A stretch of 46,590 bases of DNA from Catenaria anguillulae PL171. Taxonomy: Eukaryota; Blastocladiomycota; Blastocladiomycetes; Blastocladiales; Catenariaceae. The position numbers and the translations under genes were made by a program. The notes below the pieces were generated by a model. That model saw only the letters and a program-made list of their open reading frames with translations, ran no database searches and was not told where the DNA came from. Location of the stretch: contig MCFL01000191.1 of the NCBI GenBank assembly GCA_002102555.1, forward strand, positions 1-46,590, in the 5' to 3' direction. This document shows positions 22,153 through 32,748 of this stretch, one piece after another (the first letter of the stretch is position 1; each line of letters begins with the position of its first letter).

Positions 22153-23537
22153 GATTTCAAGTTGAGTGGTTGTCACCCTCAATAACCCATTCCTAATCCC
22201 GTATTCCCCCCCCCCCCCAAACCCTACCAACCGGCCGCGCCTCTTGGCATTCCAATTGCCTGGCGTTGCACGCCATTTGACATTCCTCCCTCTAAATGCC
22301 TCTCTTTCCCTACATTCCCACTTTTGCTCTTTTCTCTTGCCCTCGTCCGCTTTTGGTCCTGAGTTTCTTGTCTGACGTATTCCGCTCCAGCATACACGCT
22401 CGTGCCCCGGCATTCCCTTCTTTGTTTTGGCTTGGCACATGCAGTCGACCAGCTCAAGTTTGCGTTCTCATTACTTTTGCAAAATTGATGATTCCGCTTA
22501 TTCCAGTTCTTTGACTTGTGTTTCCCTCCACTACTTCTTTTGATTTCCATCCTCGGCATTCCGCATCAATTTCCTGCTGGGCGTGTTCTGTCCCTCCCTT
22601 GTCTTGTTTGATTTCCCTTATCTCGCACGTATTTTGTGCAAGTGTAGTGTTTTCTGTTTTAATACATATTTGATCTTTCCGGAGCACATTCTGCTGGTCA
22701 GGGAGGCGTTCATCTCCATGGTCTTGCCAGGCCAGAGCCATTGCTTGGCTGCTTGCCCATTGTGTGCAACAGAACCCTTGATTCCTATGCCAAGAAAGCC
22801 GCTTAATCAACAAAACAAATACATCTTTTGCAACAGAAGAAATTGAAGAGGTTGAACAAGGAAGTATTCATATCTACGCGACAAAATGGGGGTTGGAGGC
22901 GTGTGCGAGCCAACTTTCAAAACGTACGTAGCAATATTGCTCACGGCGGCAAGTTCCCAGCGTCAAGCACCCGTCCTCTGTTATGATAGTAGTCAGGCCG
23001 ATGAACTGATCACGGCTAAATGACCTGTCCCGCTTTACTTTCTTATTGGATTGTGAACAACCCAAAGCTAAACCGTGAGACAGAGACGCGTCCGAGGAGT
23101 TCCCATCTTCTCCCTCATTCGTTGCTAAAGCCACATTCGTTGTTCTATCCAATAAACCAGTGCAGTGGATTGCAATGGACTGCACGCATGACCAAGAGGC
23201 CAGTGGGCGATGGTGACCCAACCCACGGGTGCCCCAATTAGCCGCAAAAAACCACGTCGGTCTTAGTGGGATGAGGAGAATCGAAGTCATAATGAGGCGG
23301 CATGGGGGGCGGTTCTGCCGCCGTTAATTTGAACCTGTTTGTGCTCTGCACCTGCCAGACCGCAAAAGTGTTGCCAGGGGCATCCGCACCGTGCATGCAT
23401 GCTTTAAACACCCCTGTCGCCCGGCACCGCAATGCATCTCGGGCAGCAAACCGACTATGCAAACTCCTGTCTGTCGATGAATCATCCCAAGCACCTTTAC
23501 CGTTGTGCATCGGCCAGTTTCTGTGCATCCAACTTCA
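22153..23537. other. Intergenic stretch between the tandem paralogues
   Basis: About 1.4 kb with no recognisable gene. It contains a 13-base C run at 22206-22218 and long pyrimidine-rich tracts. It should hold the 3' end of gene A and the promoter of gene B. Confidence 0.4.
22206..22218. repeat. C homopolymer, 13 bases
   Basis: An uninterrupted run of C about 55 bases after the stop codon of the upstream gene. Confidence 0.8.
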
Positions 23538-24593
23538 ATGACCAGTGAATCATTTACTCGTGATGGTCACGCCCGCCTTCTGCGGCTTGAGGAGGCAATC
23601 ATTGCTTTCCTTGCGCTGGAGCCGCCTTCTACTACATGTACTAGTCCCCGCGACGAAGTCGATGCAGCAGTCAGTCAGTCGCGACAAAGATGGGAAACTG
23701 GGCTCTTGGCTATTCACGAGTTGCACCAAGACGAGTTGTTTCGATTCGCGGCGCCACCTGACAATCAATCTGTGGTGCGTAATACAACCCTTTCTATCAT
23801 ATCCTCCAATGTGTCTAGTGGTCTAGTGATATTTACATGTCTCAAGAATTGTCGCGGACAGGGAACATACTTTCATTCGCGATTTGGTTTAGCACAAGGG
23901 GATCTATCCGACATGCTCGAATGCGCTCAAGTTCTCATTGACCTGCGCTCGCTGCCAGCCACCCTTGAATCGCCACCTTGTCCCGAGCCATGCCAGACGC
24001 CACCGCAAGAGCTACCCTCGCTTCCCCCGCCACCAAGCATGGATGTCGCGTTGGCCATTGGCGCAGCAGCGCCGAGCCGGTATGCACGCCAGCAACTCTG
24101 GGCGGAAATTGTCCGGTCATTGGTTCCTTTGGATGATGCCGCTACCGACTCAACAGTCACGGCTGCATCCACTTCACCATTACCGCTGCTCTCGGTTCCA
24201 ATCGCGGCCGTGACTCCATTCCACGTGCACTTGGTCGCGTCCACCTTGTTCCCGTCATCTGGAACAAGCACACCGGGCAGCCTTTACACCCCCAATCGTG
24301 GACGCTGGACGTCGGCAAGTGCGAGCAACAACACAAGCCCAACATTGCCCGCAACTCAAGTACACAACGACACCCACGTCGGCCAACCGCCCTGCGCGCC
24401 AGTCGTGTCTCGCGCTCGGCGATGTGAGCCTTGTCCAAGAGCAAACAGCCCGCTGTCGCTGCTGTCGACGCCCGTGCCAAGCATAGAGTTGCCAAGGCCT
24501 GTTACATTGCCGCGTGGCCAAACTACCCTCGTAGAGGAGCAGGTGCAAAAAGAGGACTCTAGTGAGTTGGAATCCGTTCCGCCTTCACTGTAG
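23538..24593 (+). CDS. Unknown-family protein B of a tandem pair
   Basis: The ATG at 23538 (MTSESFTRDGHARLLRLEEA) is the first in this frame. Exons 23538-23774 and 23862-24593 give 322 residues. The proposed 87-nt intron is a multiple of three and has no stop, so an unspliced 351-residue form is also readable. I chose splicing because the donor is GTGCGT, the acceptor is GGACAG, and the junction falls exactly where gene A has its first intron. The next residues are GTYFHSRFGLAQGDLSDMLE, against EHFFYSRFGIHRSRLHQLLD in gene A. The N-terminal part is helical (LEEAIIAFLALE; WETGLLAIHELHQDELFRF). The remainder is Pro/Ser/Thr-rich with a helical patch (SRYARQQLWAEIVRSLVPLD). Function is unknown. 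Confidence 0.6.
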   Translation: MTSESFTRDGHARLLRLEEAIIAFLALEPPSTTCTSPRDEVDAAVSQSRQRWETGLLAIHELHQDELFRFAAPPDNQSVVRNTTLSIISSNVSSGLVIFTCLKNCRGQGTYFHSRFGLAQGDLSDMLECAQVLIDLRSLPATLESPPCPEPCQTPPQELPSLPPPPSMDVALAIGAAAPSRYARQQLWAEIVRSLVPLDDAATDSTVTAASTSPLPLLSVPIAAVTPFHVHLVASTLFPSSGTSTPGSLYTPNRGRWTSASASNNTSPTLPATQVHNDTHVGQPPCAPVVSRARRCEPCPRANSPLSLLSTPVPSIELPRPVTLPRGQTTLVEEQVQKEDSSELESVPPSL

Positions 24594-24724
24594 CATTAAC
24601 TTATGACGTTCAGACGTTTCAACGTATAATTTCATAAACATGTCAGTCTTGCATGATGATCGAAGAAGCAAGGGGGCCAGTCAAAAGGTATAAATGTACA
24701 TATAGAGTGTTGGATCGTTTACAA

Positions 24725-26804
24725 TTACATGTCAACCAGCTCGTGCATGGTCCTCAGCTCGGTGATGTTCGCAACGGCCGCCATTGGGTCCTCACGGTAT
24801 CGCATCAAAAAGCCGACCACCTGTGCGGGCGACACGTTGGACTCGCGATGGTACCACGCGGAATCCATCACTTCCTCCTCATCACCACTGCTTTGCTCGC
24901 CCTCCTTGCACTCGCACCCGTAATCCTTGCCGCTGGCTGTGGATCCTTTGCCCTCATTGGCCTCCTTGTCGTCCTTGCCCGCCTTTGCCTTGACCTTGAT
25001 CCTGGCCACCTCCCTGGCCACGGCCCGTTCGGCCACCTTGACCTCGTCCGCATTGCTCCCATCTTCCCACATCATGAACCTGCGCGTCAACTCAATGGCA
25101 ATCGCGGGTGTTGCGTTGCCGAGGTACATTTTGCGGTCAATGCGACCAGGGCGCAAAATGGCCGGGTCCAAGTTGGTCGAGTTGGTCGTCATGAACAGCA
25201 ACCGGCCTTCGCTGGCAATCACGCCGTCGAGCACATTGAGCAGCGTGGAAAGCGAGATCTTGGAGTTCATTTCGGGGGCAGTGTACCGGTACTTGCCGTC
25301 GTCCGAGTCATCATCCGACTCGTTGTCCGAGTCGTCATCCGAGTCAGACTCGGACGTGGACGTCGAATCGCCGTTGTGTTGAAGCGTGGCTGCGGTGCTC
25401 GAGTCGTCGGTGGCAGCCTCGACCGCCGGGGGATCCAAGGTGCCCGTCGAGTCGGTGGCAGTGGTGGTTGCATCCGCGGTTGACTTGGACTTGGACGACT
25501 TGCGCTTGCGCTTTCGCTTCTTGTTGCTATCCTCGGCGTCGTCGTCAGAGTCGGATGAGTCCGAGTCCGAGTCTGAACCGGAATCGGAATCGGAATCCGA
25601 GTCGCTGTCCGAGTTGGCCTTGTTGAACAAGGTGTGAATGTCCTCCAAGAGAATGATGCAGCGGGTCGGGGCCTCAATGAGCAGTTGCAGGAGGTTGTAG
25701 TCATCAAAGGCGTTGGAGCCCAGACTGAGGACGTAGATGGGCAGGTTGAGCGAGCCGGCGAGGGCAACAACGAGACTCGACTTGCCCGTTCCGGGTGGTC
25801 CATACACTGAATGTTTGGTGAATCAGAAAATGGAGGTGAGCTTGCTGTATCCAGTGCCAGCGACGACATAATGCACAAAAAAACGTACAAAGGTATCCAC
25901 GGCGGTAAGGCAACCCGGTCTGCGTGTAAAACTTTGCCGACCGCATAAACTGCTTGACGTCGCGCACCAAATCCTCCTTGACCTTGGCATCAAGCACGAC
26001 CGAGTCCAAGGGCCTGCTGGGCCGTGACGACAACTTGCACCAGTTGCCATACCGGTCACCCGTGTAAATGGTGGTGCACGCCAAATCCCTGGCTTGCGAC
26101 TTTGCCCGAATGGAGTTGAGCAGCGGCAGCACGGCCTTGCGCGACAATCCCAGCGTGTACAAGGTCATGGTCTCGCTCGTGACGGTACTGGTGCGACCGT
26201 ACTCGGTCACGGACAATTCCTTGGTGGAGCGCGCCATCATAAACAGCCGCCACTTGAACCAAAAGAAGTGAATGCCTGCCGATGGGAAAAAGTAAAGTGG
26301 GCGCGGAATGGCGTTTGTGACGCACACACTGGTCGACGACGCATCGGACCGGTCATCGTCGTTGTCGTCAATGGCAAAGGTGACAACGGGGTCATTGTCA
26401 TTGTCGCTATCGCCGTCGTCGTCGGCAAACGGGCGTGCCTTGGCCGTGGCCACGAGCTGCGTGCACGCCCGGCCGTAATCGTTTTCTTGCGCGAGCCATT
26501 CCATGGCCCAGGTGAAGAGCTCGTCGCGCGAGTCGAGCTCGAGTCGCACCGTGATTTTGCTTGCGATGAAGTGGAAGACGGTCGACGAGGTGGCACGGAC
26601 GCCACGGGCAAGCAAGGATGTCAGGACGCGGGTCAGCAGCAGCTGGGTGCGGGTGTGGGCAAATGGATCGTGGCCCGAGGCGGCGGTTGGCGGAAGGGCC
26701 GACAGCGGCGACTCGCCAATGACGATCTCGGAGAGCAGCGAGGTGGCGAGCGTCAGGAAGCGGGCGGGCTTGGCCGCGGGAACAATGTCGGAGGCGGCGG
26801 TCAT
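24725..26804 (-). CDS. BCS1-like AAA ATPase with acidic insertion
   Basis: Exons 26804-25889 and 25806-24725 join in frame (phase 1) to 665 residues. The joint restores RRGYLLYGPPGTGKSS, with Walker A at residues 308-315. Walker B is CIILLEDIH (355-363), sensor 1 is LLFMTTNS, and the arginine-finger region is DPAILRPGRIDRKMYLG, which is the arrangement of Bcs1-type AAA proteins. The N-terminal half contains the BCS1_N-like segment (FFWFKWRLFMMARS region, then TIYTGDRYGNWCKL). Between Walker B and the SLSTLLNVLDGV helix lies an insertion of roughly 115 residues: Ser-Asp repeats, a basic block (KKRKRKRKSSKSK), then more Ser/Asp. Another acidic patch lies near residue 135. I see no clear mitochondrial leader. 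Bcs1 itself inserts the Rieske protein into complex III, but this large subfamily also includes proteins with other locations, so I do not assign that role. Confidence 0.85.
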
Positions 26805-28091
26805 GGCGGTATGAACGAGGGACCACCTTGCTCGTGGCTAGTCGGTCTAGTCGGTCAGCACGGATGTTGGAAAGGACGACCAAGTGCATGGATCAGGCGG
26901 TGAGTGCACCGGCGTGGGGACTTGGATGGCGGAGGGCATGAGGGGTGGGCTGTGTATTTGAGGGTGCGACGGTGGCCTGGCCTGTGTGAAATGACGAGCT
27001 GCCGAGTCACTGCGATTGCGATTGCGATTGCGGTGCATCCTTCATCCATTCCAGAATTTACTTATTCAACGTGTTTGCTTCAATTGGTGCTTTTGATGGG
27101 AGCAGATTACTAGTTTGGCTCCCTTTCGCCTTCAGTGTGAGACTATGTGAATATACATAGGAGCTCCCAAGCACACCAGCCCAGACCCCACAGGCCTGGG
27201 CCCGAGGCGCGAGTGTTTGCGGTGTTCCTTTGCTTTGTCCAACCTCCTGCAATCACTCTGGCCAAGGCGGCAGCGTGGGAACGACGCCATCATGGCAGGC
27301 TTCAACTTCGGTATGTATTTCAGTACTTGCCCTCTGAGTCCAAGTCGAATGCCGCGGCACGTCCATTGTGAGTGAGTCACGACGGACGCATTGGGTCGCT
27401 TTCGGACCCTGCGGAGTGCTAATGCGCCAACCAGCTTCGCTCGAGGCTCGCTCACTTGATTTGTCGACACTGCCGTGGCATCACGGCGCCCGACCCATGC
27501 CGACCTCCCGATCCGATTTGAGCACAATGGTTCAACATGGATGGCTTTGATTCAAGGCAAGGCAAGGGACGAAAGGCAGCGCTGGCCATAGGACCCAATG
27601 GCTCGGTCGAGCGTGTTGGGTCGCTTTCAGGTCATACCTACTCGCTCGACCCGGTCGTGAAGACATGGGAGGAGAGTGAGCCAGCGACGCAGTTGACCAG
27701 TCACACTTCGGATCGACGGCCCGCGCTTGATGATGGTGCGTTGCGAAAATCTAAACTCTCTCGGCATGGCATATGAGACAGTCTAAAAGAATCGTCTGAC
27801 GCTTTGCGAAGCTCGACCTGCTACTTCCGGCATTTGGCATCAATACCCTCCTTTGCGCTTTTCAATTGTTCGTCTTGCTCTCTCATTCTTGCCATTCTCC
27901 TCCCGTTCGTGCACAACCCACACTTGAGTCAACCCACGATCGACAGGCGTCTCGCACTTACCCTGCCCGTGGATGACAAAACGATCACACTCTGCTTGAA
28001 AGCTTGCAAATATCCCTCTAATTTGTACTCTTTTTGCCCTAGTCTTTGTGCCCAAGCATTCTGTTTCATTGATCCTTGTGTTCATTCCATC
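26805..28091. promoter_or_regulatory. Divergent intergenic region (BCS1-like / SR-type protein)
   Basis: About 1.3 kb between divergent starts. The in-frame open stretch from 27804 to 28091 has no ATG, so it is likely 5'UTR of the downstream gene. A short possible exon at 27294 (MAGFNF, followed by GTATGT) was considered and not supported. No RNA gene is recognised. Confidence 0.35.
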
Positions 28092-31000
28092 ATGAGCTCA
28101 AACGCTCCGACCGGCCCAGGTCTGCCGGCAATGTCGGATGCTCCTGGCCAACCCACCGCAACGGCAACGGCAGCAGCATCCGCACCCAGCAGCGCCATCA
28201 GCAGCAGCTCATTTTCCTTTGATGACCCGGCTATTGAAGCATTACTGCTCCTCGCTGCCGCCCCAAAGGGCATGATGTCTCCGCCAACCACGACCTCGTC
28301 CTCGCTTCACTCTTCTCTTTCAAACGTGGCCACTGTCGAGGATTCGATCCCTTCAACATCGGCAACGCCCGAGGCACAATCGACTTCAGCAACAGGTCTG
28401 ACCAACGTGCCGCTAGCAATGAACGGTCAAAGTCATGTCTCGGTGGCAGCAGTAAACGGTGATGCGGCCCACGGCGGCATTGATGAGCATGGCTGTTATG
28501 GTGACGTCGCGCCCGCCAATACCCGCCGTCCAAGTGGAACAAGTGCGGCTGCCGCTCTTGGGCTGATTGCGACGACCGCTGGCCATGCTAGCGGGCGCAC
28601 AACGGGCGACTTTGCCTCAGTCGCAAACAATGTGGATTACGACAACAACAACAACAACAACATCAGCAACACCCGCAAGCAAAACGACGCCATGGATGTG
28701 GATTCATCAATGTCGGCCCTAGATTCGGATCATGTCATGGACACAACCAGTACCACGCACTCCAGTAGCAATGTGGGCCATGACTTTAACGCACACGACG
28801 CCCATGATGGCGGTTATCAGATCGCAAACAACGCATCTTCGCCACCAATGTACCCGACATCCGATGTGGATTCAATGCAGGCATTGTCGCCAGTGCCACA
28901 GCCCATGTCGCGCAGCATGACGCCCGTCCGCATTCATTCGTCGAGCAGTGCAACATATTCGCCGTACGGCGCACGGCCCAACTTGGACCAGAACGCCGAA
29001 GTGGTTCATCAAGATGAGGAGGCGGAGGAGGAACTCGAGCCGCCGCCGGTTGAGCAGATGGAAAATGAAGGTATTGTCGCGGGGATGGGCGGGGCGGAGG
29101 CCAATGATTCAGATGAAGATGAGCCGATTTTGCCGGTCCAAGGCAGACTCACAAGAGCGTCGGTGGCGGCGGCCGCTGCACAACAGACTGCGGGTGCTGT
29201 TGCTGAAGAGCCAAAGCTGAAACGAGCAACCCGCACGACACGAAAGGCGGCGGCGGCATCGGCGGCAAATGCCCCTGCGGGCACCACCGACGCCGGCAAC
29301 GCCATCTTATCTACCACCGAACCAACACCATCCAAACCCCTTCCTCGTGCTCGTCGCACCAAACCCGCTCCTGCGGCATCCGCTCCACTTTCCGACACGG
29401 GTGCTGCTCCTGCGCCGTACCCGGAGCCAAAACCGCCGGCAGCAAAGCGGGCAACCCGCTCTCGCAAAGCTCAACCCGTCGAGGCCGACGCGAGCACTGC
29501 AGATTCCGAACTGGAGGTGGCGCCCACGCAACGCGCTAAACGTGTCACAAGGAAATCAGCAAGTGCATTGACCACCACAGCCAACGAGACACCTGCGCCC
29601 GGTTCCACGGATTCAAGCGTGCCACCATCTCCCGCTTCGTCGCCTCTGGTGCACTTGCAACCCGCCGGCGCAGATGCCATGGATGTCGTTCCCTCGGCTG
29701 CGCCGATGACAGACCCGGCTGGAAATCAAGAAGAGGCCAATGACTCGCGTGTCATGACGAGATCCGCACGCAAACGTGCCGTTTCATCGACGGCGCTCAG
29801 CAGCGAAGCGGTAGCACCCGTATTGGGAGAAGATGCAGAGGAAGGGATCGAGGAGAGCGGGGTACGTAAGCGCCGCAAAACGACTCGCAAGTTGGCAGGC
29901 ACAGAGGCACCGTCTGCTGGCGACTCTTTGGCGACGGAAGTGGCTGAGCAAGGCCAGAGTACTGCTGCCGACGACAGTGCACCTTCATCAAGCGCCGCTC
30001 CACCCGACGTTGCGACTAAACCGTCTCGGGTATCGGCCAGGCGCAAGGCCAAATCCACCGAAAATGCCGTCGCGGAGGTCAAGCAACCCGAACCGGAACC
30101 AGAACCTGTTCCCGAAGTGAAAAAAGTGGCCAATCCGTGGGATGCCCTGGGCCACATTCCAAAGAAAAAGCGTGAATCCACGGCCAACATGAGCTCGTCA
30201 ACATTCCCTGCCTCGTCCGATACCGGTCTCTCGCCCGTACCCGCAAGCTCGTCGGATCACCATGCCGACGATATCGATGACTCGTCGCTGTTCTCACTCG
30301 ACACCAAGCCCATCCCAACCCCGCCGTCGTTGCCATCAGAAGGCACATCTTCCCGCCCTCGGTCTCCACTTACTTCATCATCCGCATCACTCCAACCAAA
30401 TCAAGGCCCAGCCGTCGGTCACTCCTCTGCACTCGTGACCTCTTCCCGCCCCAACGAGAAGCCCGAGCCCCCTCGCTCGGCCCATCCCTTGTCTCCACCC
30501 CGTCCTTTATCGCGCGCGTCCAACTCGCGCCGTCGGTCACCCTCGCCGTACGCTGGGCAACGCCGCCGGTACGACCGCTCGCGCAGTCGCTCGCATTCAC
30601 GCGACCGTGGCGGCCGCATGCCACGCCGTCGATCCAGGTCGCGGTCAAGATCACCTACTGGCGCACGCGGACGCCGTGGCCGGTCGCGCTCGCGCTCAAG
30701 GTCTCGCTCGCGATCACGGTCCATGTCCCGGTCACGATCGAGGTCAAGGTCTCAGGATCGCATGCACAACAGGCACCGACTCTCTGCTGCCGCGGCCAGC
30801 TCCTCGGACACCATTCGTGCTGGACCCATGGGCGGGTTTGGCTCGAGACAGCCGTCGGCTCCGCAGTCGCAGTCGGCCACGCCGTGGACTGGGTGTCGGG
30901 TGTATGTGGCTAATTTGCCGACAAATCTGACGCTGCGTGAGTTGGTCGAATTTATGCAGCAAGGTCCGCTCAGTTCCGTGTTTTTAGCACAATTGTCCGC

Positions 31001-32748
31001 CATCCGCCCTAACCCGTTCTCCCACCTTGCCCTTTCCCTATCGTGCAGCTGGCCCAGTTGCCCAAGTCTTACAGTATCGTGACGGCAAGTCCACGGCCCG
31101 CGTTCACTACCGCCGCCACGAGGATGCGCAGCGTGCAATTGACATGCTTGACCGCTCACGGCCGTTTGGCGTCACAAAGCCGCTGTACATTACCCGCGAC
31201 ATGTTTGAAGACAAGGACTCAACGGCAATCAAGTCCGTTACCGGTCCGGGTCAATCTGGAGCCGACCGGCGTCGTGAGTCTATGGGAAACCCGCCCAGTG
31301 CGAGCGGGAGCGACGAAGTTGCCGGACGGCAAATTCAAGTTTCAAATGTACGAATCCCTACGCGGTCACTTTTCTGTTTGTTTGTTTGTTTGCGTGGCAT
31401 GGAGGCATGCTGACCCGTCGATTCCATTGCTCGCATGTCAATTCAGATCCACTTTTCGGCCTCGGACAGCGACATTCGCAACTTTTTCAAACCTGAGGGT
31501 AATATTGTCGAGATCAAACGCACGGGAAAAGCAAGTTGTCGTCTCACGTTCCAATACGACCGCCAAGCACAGCGCGCAGCGCACCGACTGCACCGTGGCC
31601 GTCTTCTCGGCCGCCCCATCGAGATTGTTTACCTCCGGCCACGGTCACGGTCACCGCCATCGCACAGGGCGAACCAGAGGCGCCGCTCGTCGCGGTCTCG
31701 GTCGAGGTCACGATCACGTTCGGCAACCCGTCGCGAATCAGTCGTTGCATCACGGGGCGGTCCTGGCCGTCGCGTTGGCGCAGGGTCTCCGCCGCCGCCG
31801 CCGCCGCCATTTGGCGGACGGTCGCCCAACCCTGTCGGTATCCAGCAGCAGCAACAACAGCAGCCAATGTTTTCCCAGGGCTTGCCACCCGACGTTGCGC
31901 AACTGCTTGCTCAGCAGCCATTTGGCAATGGCGCGTCCAACCCGCTGGGCCAGCTTGCAAGTATGCTCAGCAACCCGCCGCCGCCTGGATTTGCCGGATT
32001 TGGCGCTCCGCCGCCCATGAATCCGTTCGGTTTTGGCGGCTCCAACGCAAACCCACCTCCAGCGGCCCTGCTCGCGCAACTCCTGGGCCAAGCCCCACCA
32101 CAACAGCCGCCGCCGCCGCCGCCGCCTCAGATACCCATGTTTCCGGTGCCTATGATGCTGCCACAGCAGCAGCAGCAACAGCCCCCGCAACAACCCGATT
32201 TCCTCAGGCAATTGATGCTTGCCGCTCAGCAGCAGCATGCGCCAGTGCAACAGCAACCGCACCCTCCGCCCGTCATGTCGACGCAGCCTCTTCCTCCTCC
32301 ACCTGGGCAGTTACCATCCCACCAAAACCAGGATGTCCAGCAGATGCTCCGATTGCTTGGATTGCCATCCTCTGCACCTGCTCCATCTTCGGCGCCATCG
32401 TTGTCGCAAACGTCGTCCATGAGTGGCTTGCAGCCGCCCACTACGGCCAATTCGCTGCCTGGCGGGACAAATGACCGAAACCAACCACAGCGCCCAAGCG
32501 GACCCGCCCCGCCGCTGCCGCCGTTTGGGTCATTTCCACCGAGCCCTGCCCAGGGTATTCCAACCGGCATGGATCTCTCGCAACTGGTTGCTTTATTGGG
32601 CTCGCAACAAACTCCATCTTCGGCCGCCGACACGTCGTCGTCCGGTTCTCAACATCCGGCTGCAAATCGAGATGTGTCAGGCTTGGCTTCCCAATACGGG
32701 CCGCCGGGCGGAAATGGGCTGCCGCGGCGTCCGCCGCCGCCAAATTAG
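28092..32748 (+). CDS. Large two-RRM SR-type RNA-binding protein
   Basis: Exons 28092-30963, 31049-31347 and 31447-32748 join in frame to 1490 residues. The ATG at 28092 is the first in frame. Residues 1-~930 are disordered: Ser/Ala/Thr-rich, an Asn run (~200), an acidic patch, and a series of short basic motifs (RATRTTRKA, KRATRSRKA, RAKRVTRKS and others) between ~350 and ~650. An RS-rich region lies at ~813-893. RRM1 (~935-1008) begins CRVYVANLPTNLTLRELVEF and continues GPVAQVLQYRDGKSTARVHY. RRM2 (~1052-1120) reads IQVSNIHFSASDSDIRNFF and GRLLGRPIEIVYLRP. A second RS tract follows, then a ~330-residue Gln/Pro-rich tail. The domain set suggests a nuclear pre-mRNA splicing or mRNP factor, but I cannot name an orthologue. 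The first intron interrupts RRM1 and the second lies at the start of RRM2; both restore conserved RRM sequence, which supports the model. Confidence 0.85.

Noticed and set aside
27294..27312. Start MAGFNF followed by GTATGT, resembling the opening of an FG nucleoporin
   Set aside because: No FG-repeat or other coding exon follows before the next gene.
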